A stretch of DNA of 64,000 bases, taken from assembly GCA_009746045.1 (NCBI GenBank), contig RPFO01000197.1:1-64000 (forward strand). The letters are read 5' to 3'. This DNA comes from Mesostigma viride. Taxonomy: Eukaryota; Streptophyta; Mesostigmatophyceae; Mesostigmatales; Mesostigmataceae. The stretch's first letter is position 1; every line of letters begins with the position of its first letter. A program made the position numbers and the translations under genes. Below, piece by piece: positions 60,886 to 64,000 of the stretch. The notes below the pieces were generated by a model. That model was not told the DNA's origin and made no database searches. It saw only the letters and a program-made list of their open reading frames with translations.

Positions 60886-63207
60886 TTGTCAAGTTTGAGT
60901 TTCTCAAGGAAGGAACGCAGCAAGAACTTGTGATCTAGCTGCTGGACATCAGGACGTGCTTTGATGGCTAGCTCATATTTCTTTGTCTCAGCCACATAGT
61001 CCACTGATGTGACCCTGTATTCCTCTACCCACCTGAATGCCCCATAGATGTCCACAGATGAGGGGGTGGAGAGGAGGTCAGTTAGCTCCTTCATGAAAGC
61101 CTCCCAAACTGCCCTAGCCTGCGTGTCCTGCCACTTGGGATACCTACGCTGGAAGACAAGAATGAGATTCTGAATCTGAGAAGAGGACTGATGGTAAAAT
61201 CCCCCTGCATGAGAGATCCAAACCAATTCTTGACATTCAGTTCCTCCCTAGCCAGCTGCAGAGAGAGAAGTGCATGATTCCCCTGCTCCCTAGTATACCC
61301 CTCAGGCAGCCCCCTGACATTAATCCTATCCACAGGACGGTTTTCATTGTAAGTGGGCAACCTAGAGGGGGATGCAGGGGGAGAGGGAGAAGATGGTGTT
61401 GCTGCTGCAGCATTCACAGGAGAGACCTGCTGAGAGGGAAGTGCTACTTGAGTGAGCTGAGCAGGATGGGCAAACATGGGCTGTGTAGGAGGGTTAGACA
61501 ACATAGGGGTGGGCTGGTTGGGGGTGTGAGTGTGTGTCACTTCCCGCCTCCTGCTGCGGGCCTCCTCCCAATCATGGAAGGTGGGAGAGAGGGACACTCA
61601 TCGTCAGTAGGGTTAGTAAGATTGTGATGCAACCAGGTAGGCAGAGTTAGCCACCTACCCGCCCCTCTCAGGATGGCGTTGTGTAGGAGCTCCAGCAAAC
61701 GCACCAGACGCACCCTGCTGCCCTGCACCCTCCTCCCTGAGAGGAGAGCCTGCAGGGCAGGCAGCAGGTCGTCGCACACCCTGCGTGTGCCCTCTTGGAG
61801 GTTGGGCAGGCCCAGGATGTGCGTGATGATTGCACACACCAGGCTGCCCGCCTCCGCGACGTGCATCTGCTGGCTCCTGTCGGCCAGCCCACGGAAGGAG
61901 GCTGTGGCTGTCTGTATGGCACGCCACACGGCCTCATCACCAGGGTGATGAAGTCGCGACCTTGCAGGTCGCCCTCCAGCAGTGCTGGTTGCTGCCCAGC
62001 TGCGGTGGGACCCTGGGGCCCCTCCGGCCCTGCCAGGGACTTGTCCTTGTTGCGACTAGAGGGGGCCTGCCCCCCAGAGCCGCTGGAGGTGCCCGTGACA
62101 CCCTCCATGGGGGCTGCATCCCCCGCCAGCGCCGGAGGCGCCGGCGTCGCTGCCGGGGTCCCTGCGACCCCGGGCGCTTGTGTCGCCGCCGGGGTCCCTG
62201 CGACCCCGGTGGCCTCCTCAGCCACCTGGCCCCCCACGCGGGCGGGGGAGCCTGCGGCTGAGGTTGGACCCTCTGACCTGCCAGAGGGTCCTGGGTGGCT
62301 TCACCACCCATGGGCGTGTTGGGGGCGTCTGCCGCCCCGCGCCCCGTCGCAGGCGGCATCGCAGCCGCCTCACGCCTATCCGGGCCCCAGCCAACTGGCG
62401 TGACTTGGGGCCACGCTGGCAACGGAGTCAGCGCGATCTCTGGTCTGGAGACCACGCGCAGCGCCTCTCTCTGGCGCTGCCTGGACGCCCACTGATCAAC
62501 AGTGCCGGGGTTGTGCCGGCCGATTGGCGAAACAGTACAGCCAAACCGCCACCTGAACCAGTGGGAGCTGCATCCTAAGACGCCCCTCGATCAGCGAGTG
62601 CACCCGATGAACCTCTATCGCGTGTATCTGCTCATCTGGAAGCAACTGAAAACGATCGAGCAAGATCCGGCCGTTCACCGCAATGAACGCCGGGATGTCG
62701 TCCTCCCCAAGGGGGAGAAAATGGGGTGGGCGCCCGAACATGACCGGGGGCGGAACATGTTCCCCATACCGGTCAATGTCCATGGTGGCCATCTGTCGGC
62801 CCACGGAAAGGTTGCCAGACGTCGCAGGTGTCTGCGACGAAAGCTCAAGCGAAGGCCGAGGCCTCGCAGGCGGCACCTCGCCATCCTCCTCGGAGGAATC
62901 ACTCCGCTCACGACCCCCGTCACCTGCGACGGGGAACGTCGTGCCCGGGGGACCTGCCCCCCAGGTGCCATGGCGGACGAACCGCCAGTGGCAAACGGCC
63001 GCCCGCTCGCCATCCCCCGGGCGCCGGGCCCCACCTGCGGGCCCCGACGCCTGGGTTGGTCAGCGACCACCGTGCGGAAGGGACGTTGGGCGTCACCCTC
63101 GCATCGGTGGTGGAGGGCGTGCCCTCCGGCGAAAGGCGGGGTGAGGTGCGCCTGGCAGGCGCCTTCCCCTTGTTGTTGTTGCCGTTGTTGCCGTTGTTGG
63201 AAGCCAT
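60886..63207 (-). CDS. LTR element gag region (several frame breaks)
   Basis: Starts at the ATG at 63207 (MASNNGNNGNNNKGKAPARR). Compared with the outer copy it has lost 1 nt at a T run (outer CCCTTTCCGC, inner CCCTTCCGC) and 1 nt near RRSPVAGD. Later blocks are PPARPRPSLELSSQ, RYGEHVPPPVMFG, FRGLADRSQQMHVAEAG, RVCDDLLPALQALL, SLSPTFHDWEEARSRRREV, NVKNWFGSLMQG and, after a G5 run at 61201-61205, HQSSSQIQNLILVFQRRYP through FLEKLKLDKN. The last block resembles the gag C-terminal region of Copia elements. Whether 61.6-62.5 kb is gag or an extra ORF is unclear. Confidence 0.55.
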
Positions 63208-63249
63208 ATCTTTTTTTTGCTTAAAAAAAATATCGAACTTTTCAGTCCA

Positions 63250-63704
63250 AGTTGGATGGAGACTAGGGACGACGAACAACTGCGAAAGCTGAGAGCGAAT
63301 GATGATTGTATTACAATAATACAATGAGAGAGAGATGAAAGCTGAGGGCTCAGAATGGAACTGGGCAGACTCGGGTGCTGTGGCACTCCCCAGTGCTACG
63401 CCTATATGCCTATGGCGGTGCTACCTGCAGCACACGACCAGTGGACAAGTGTACACTGCAATGCCATGCGACCACGTCACTAGCATCCAGCTAAGACTCG
63501 GCCCGTCAGGCCCGGCTACACCGGACCTGGCGGGTCGAACTAGCACCTAGGAACAGTCTGGCACTAACCGCACATCGGTCCACATGACACCTCAGTACCG
63601 TACACCCTGCCGTACTGTACTGAGGTGTCCCGCTCAGCCGCGGTAGGCAATACGCGGCGCGCAGGCCGGAAATCCGTGTGTCAGCCTAAGCATCTCATCT
63701 AACT
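63250..63704 (-). repeat. 5' LTR of the inner element
   Basis: 455 bp. On the minus strand it is followed directly by TGGACTGAAAAGTTCG and, 43 bp on, by the gag ATG. Confidence 0.92.
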
Positions 63705-64000
63705 CGCACCTCACCCCGCCTTTCGCCGGAGGGCACGCCCTCCACCACCGATGCGAGGGTGACGCCCAACGTCCCTTTCCGCACGGTGGTCGCTGACCAA
63801 CCCAGGCGTCGGGGCCCGCAGGTGGGGCCCGGCGCCCGGGGGATGGCGAGCGGGCGGCCGTTTGCCACTGGCGGTTTGTCCGCCATGGCACCTGGGGGGC
63901 AGGTCCCCCGGGCACGACGTTCACCCGTCGCAGGTGACGGGGGTCGTGAGCGGAGTGATTCCTCCGAGGAGGATGGCGAGGTGCCGCCTGCGAGGCCTCG
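63705..64000 (+). CDS. Outer LTR element gag, continued to the window edge
   Basis: Resumes at the duplicated CGCAC. Reads TSPRLSPEGTPSTTDARVT, then VPFRTVVADQPRRRG, then GGRERSDSSEEDGEVPPARP, in one frame up to the end. The part before the break is at 55147-55208. This copy keeps an open gag frame where the inner copy does not. Confidence 0.8.

Larger units (their letters stand above)
55209..63704 (-). mobile_element. Inner Copia-class LTR retrotransposon, full length (8,496 bp)
   Basis: Two 455-bp LTRs in the same orientation bound a gag-pol region on the minus strand. CGCAC is duplicated at 55204-55208 and 63705-63709. Removing the element and one CGCAC restores the gag sequence of the outer copy, as seen in the inner copy's own gag. 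The LTRs are identical by eye, so insertion was recent. Termini are AGTTAGATG...CATCCAACT rather than TG...CA. Confidence 0.92.

Noticed and set aside
61668-62455. Pro/Ala/Gly-rich frames on both strands in the gag region
   Set aside because: Overlapping frames opened by GC-rich composition. Only the minus-strand frames consistent with the gag order were kept.

Overview
The window looks like nuclear DNA from a eukaryote, most likely a green alga, possibly of prasinophyte grade. Genes on both strands have GT-AG introns. A decayed plastid-type rpoB fragment lies among them. There is a split-direct-repeat tyrosine-recombinase retrotransposon of the kind known from Chlamydomonas and Volvox, a Copia-class LTR element and MYND and F-box proteins. 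There is no bacterial operon structure and no CRISPR array. The species cannot be fixed from sequence alone. More than half of the window is satellite or mobile DNA.

Layout. 0.5-18.3 kb: one minus-strand multi-exon gene of unknown function (gene G1). Its 12.4 kb intron holds a (GGACAA)n satellite split by a complete split-direct-repeat (SDR) YR retrotransposon (8.15-13.48 kb). 18.3-19.8 kb: spacer, a 77-bp tandem repeat and the rpoB fragment. 19.9-26.1 kb: a minus-strand cluster of small genes, several with C-x4-C...C-x2-H metal-binding signatures and one with a MYND finger. One of them is broken at its 7th codon by a 1,090-bp palindromic element with a 5-bp target duplication. 26.15-27.8 kb: 208-bp tandem array. 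28.1-30.1 kb: a small non-autonomous SDR element. 30.2-33.4 kb: a MITE-like hairpin, an F-box gene, a second MYND gene and a small basic protein. 33.9-41.8 kb: G-rich simple repeat, about 6.4 kb of 29-bp satellite and its derivatives. 42.2-43.9 kb: GC-rich foldbacks and a 61-bp array. 43.9-47.6 kb: a four-exon plus-strand gene (G2) for a DDE-transposase-like protein. 47.8-54.6 kb: GT-rich repeat and a 40-bp satellite. 54.65-64 kb: two Copia-class LTR elements, one nested in the other in opposite orientation.

Unifying features. A 14-bp perfect palindrome, CCAACGGCCGTTGG (two inverted AACGG cores), sits 40-120 bp upstream of most start codons. It also fills several introns and is the constant part of four arrays with unrelated periods, yet I did not find a full copy in any exon, satellite or transposon. 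The two SDR elements share a perfect G3N1 G-quadruplex motif at the same internal junction. The LTR element and the 1,090-bp palindrome share unusual AGTTRGRT termini and 5-bp target duplications. The LTR polyprotein appears to have the order integrase-protease-RT-RNase H.

Caveat. Several reading frames break at G or C homopolymers of 5-11 nt, so some apparent frameshifts may be assembly errors rather than decay. Exon joins are inferred from splice motifs and frame only.
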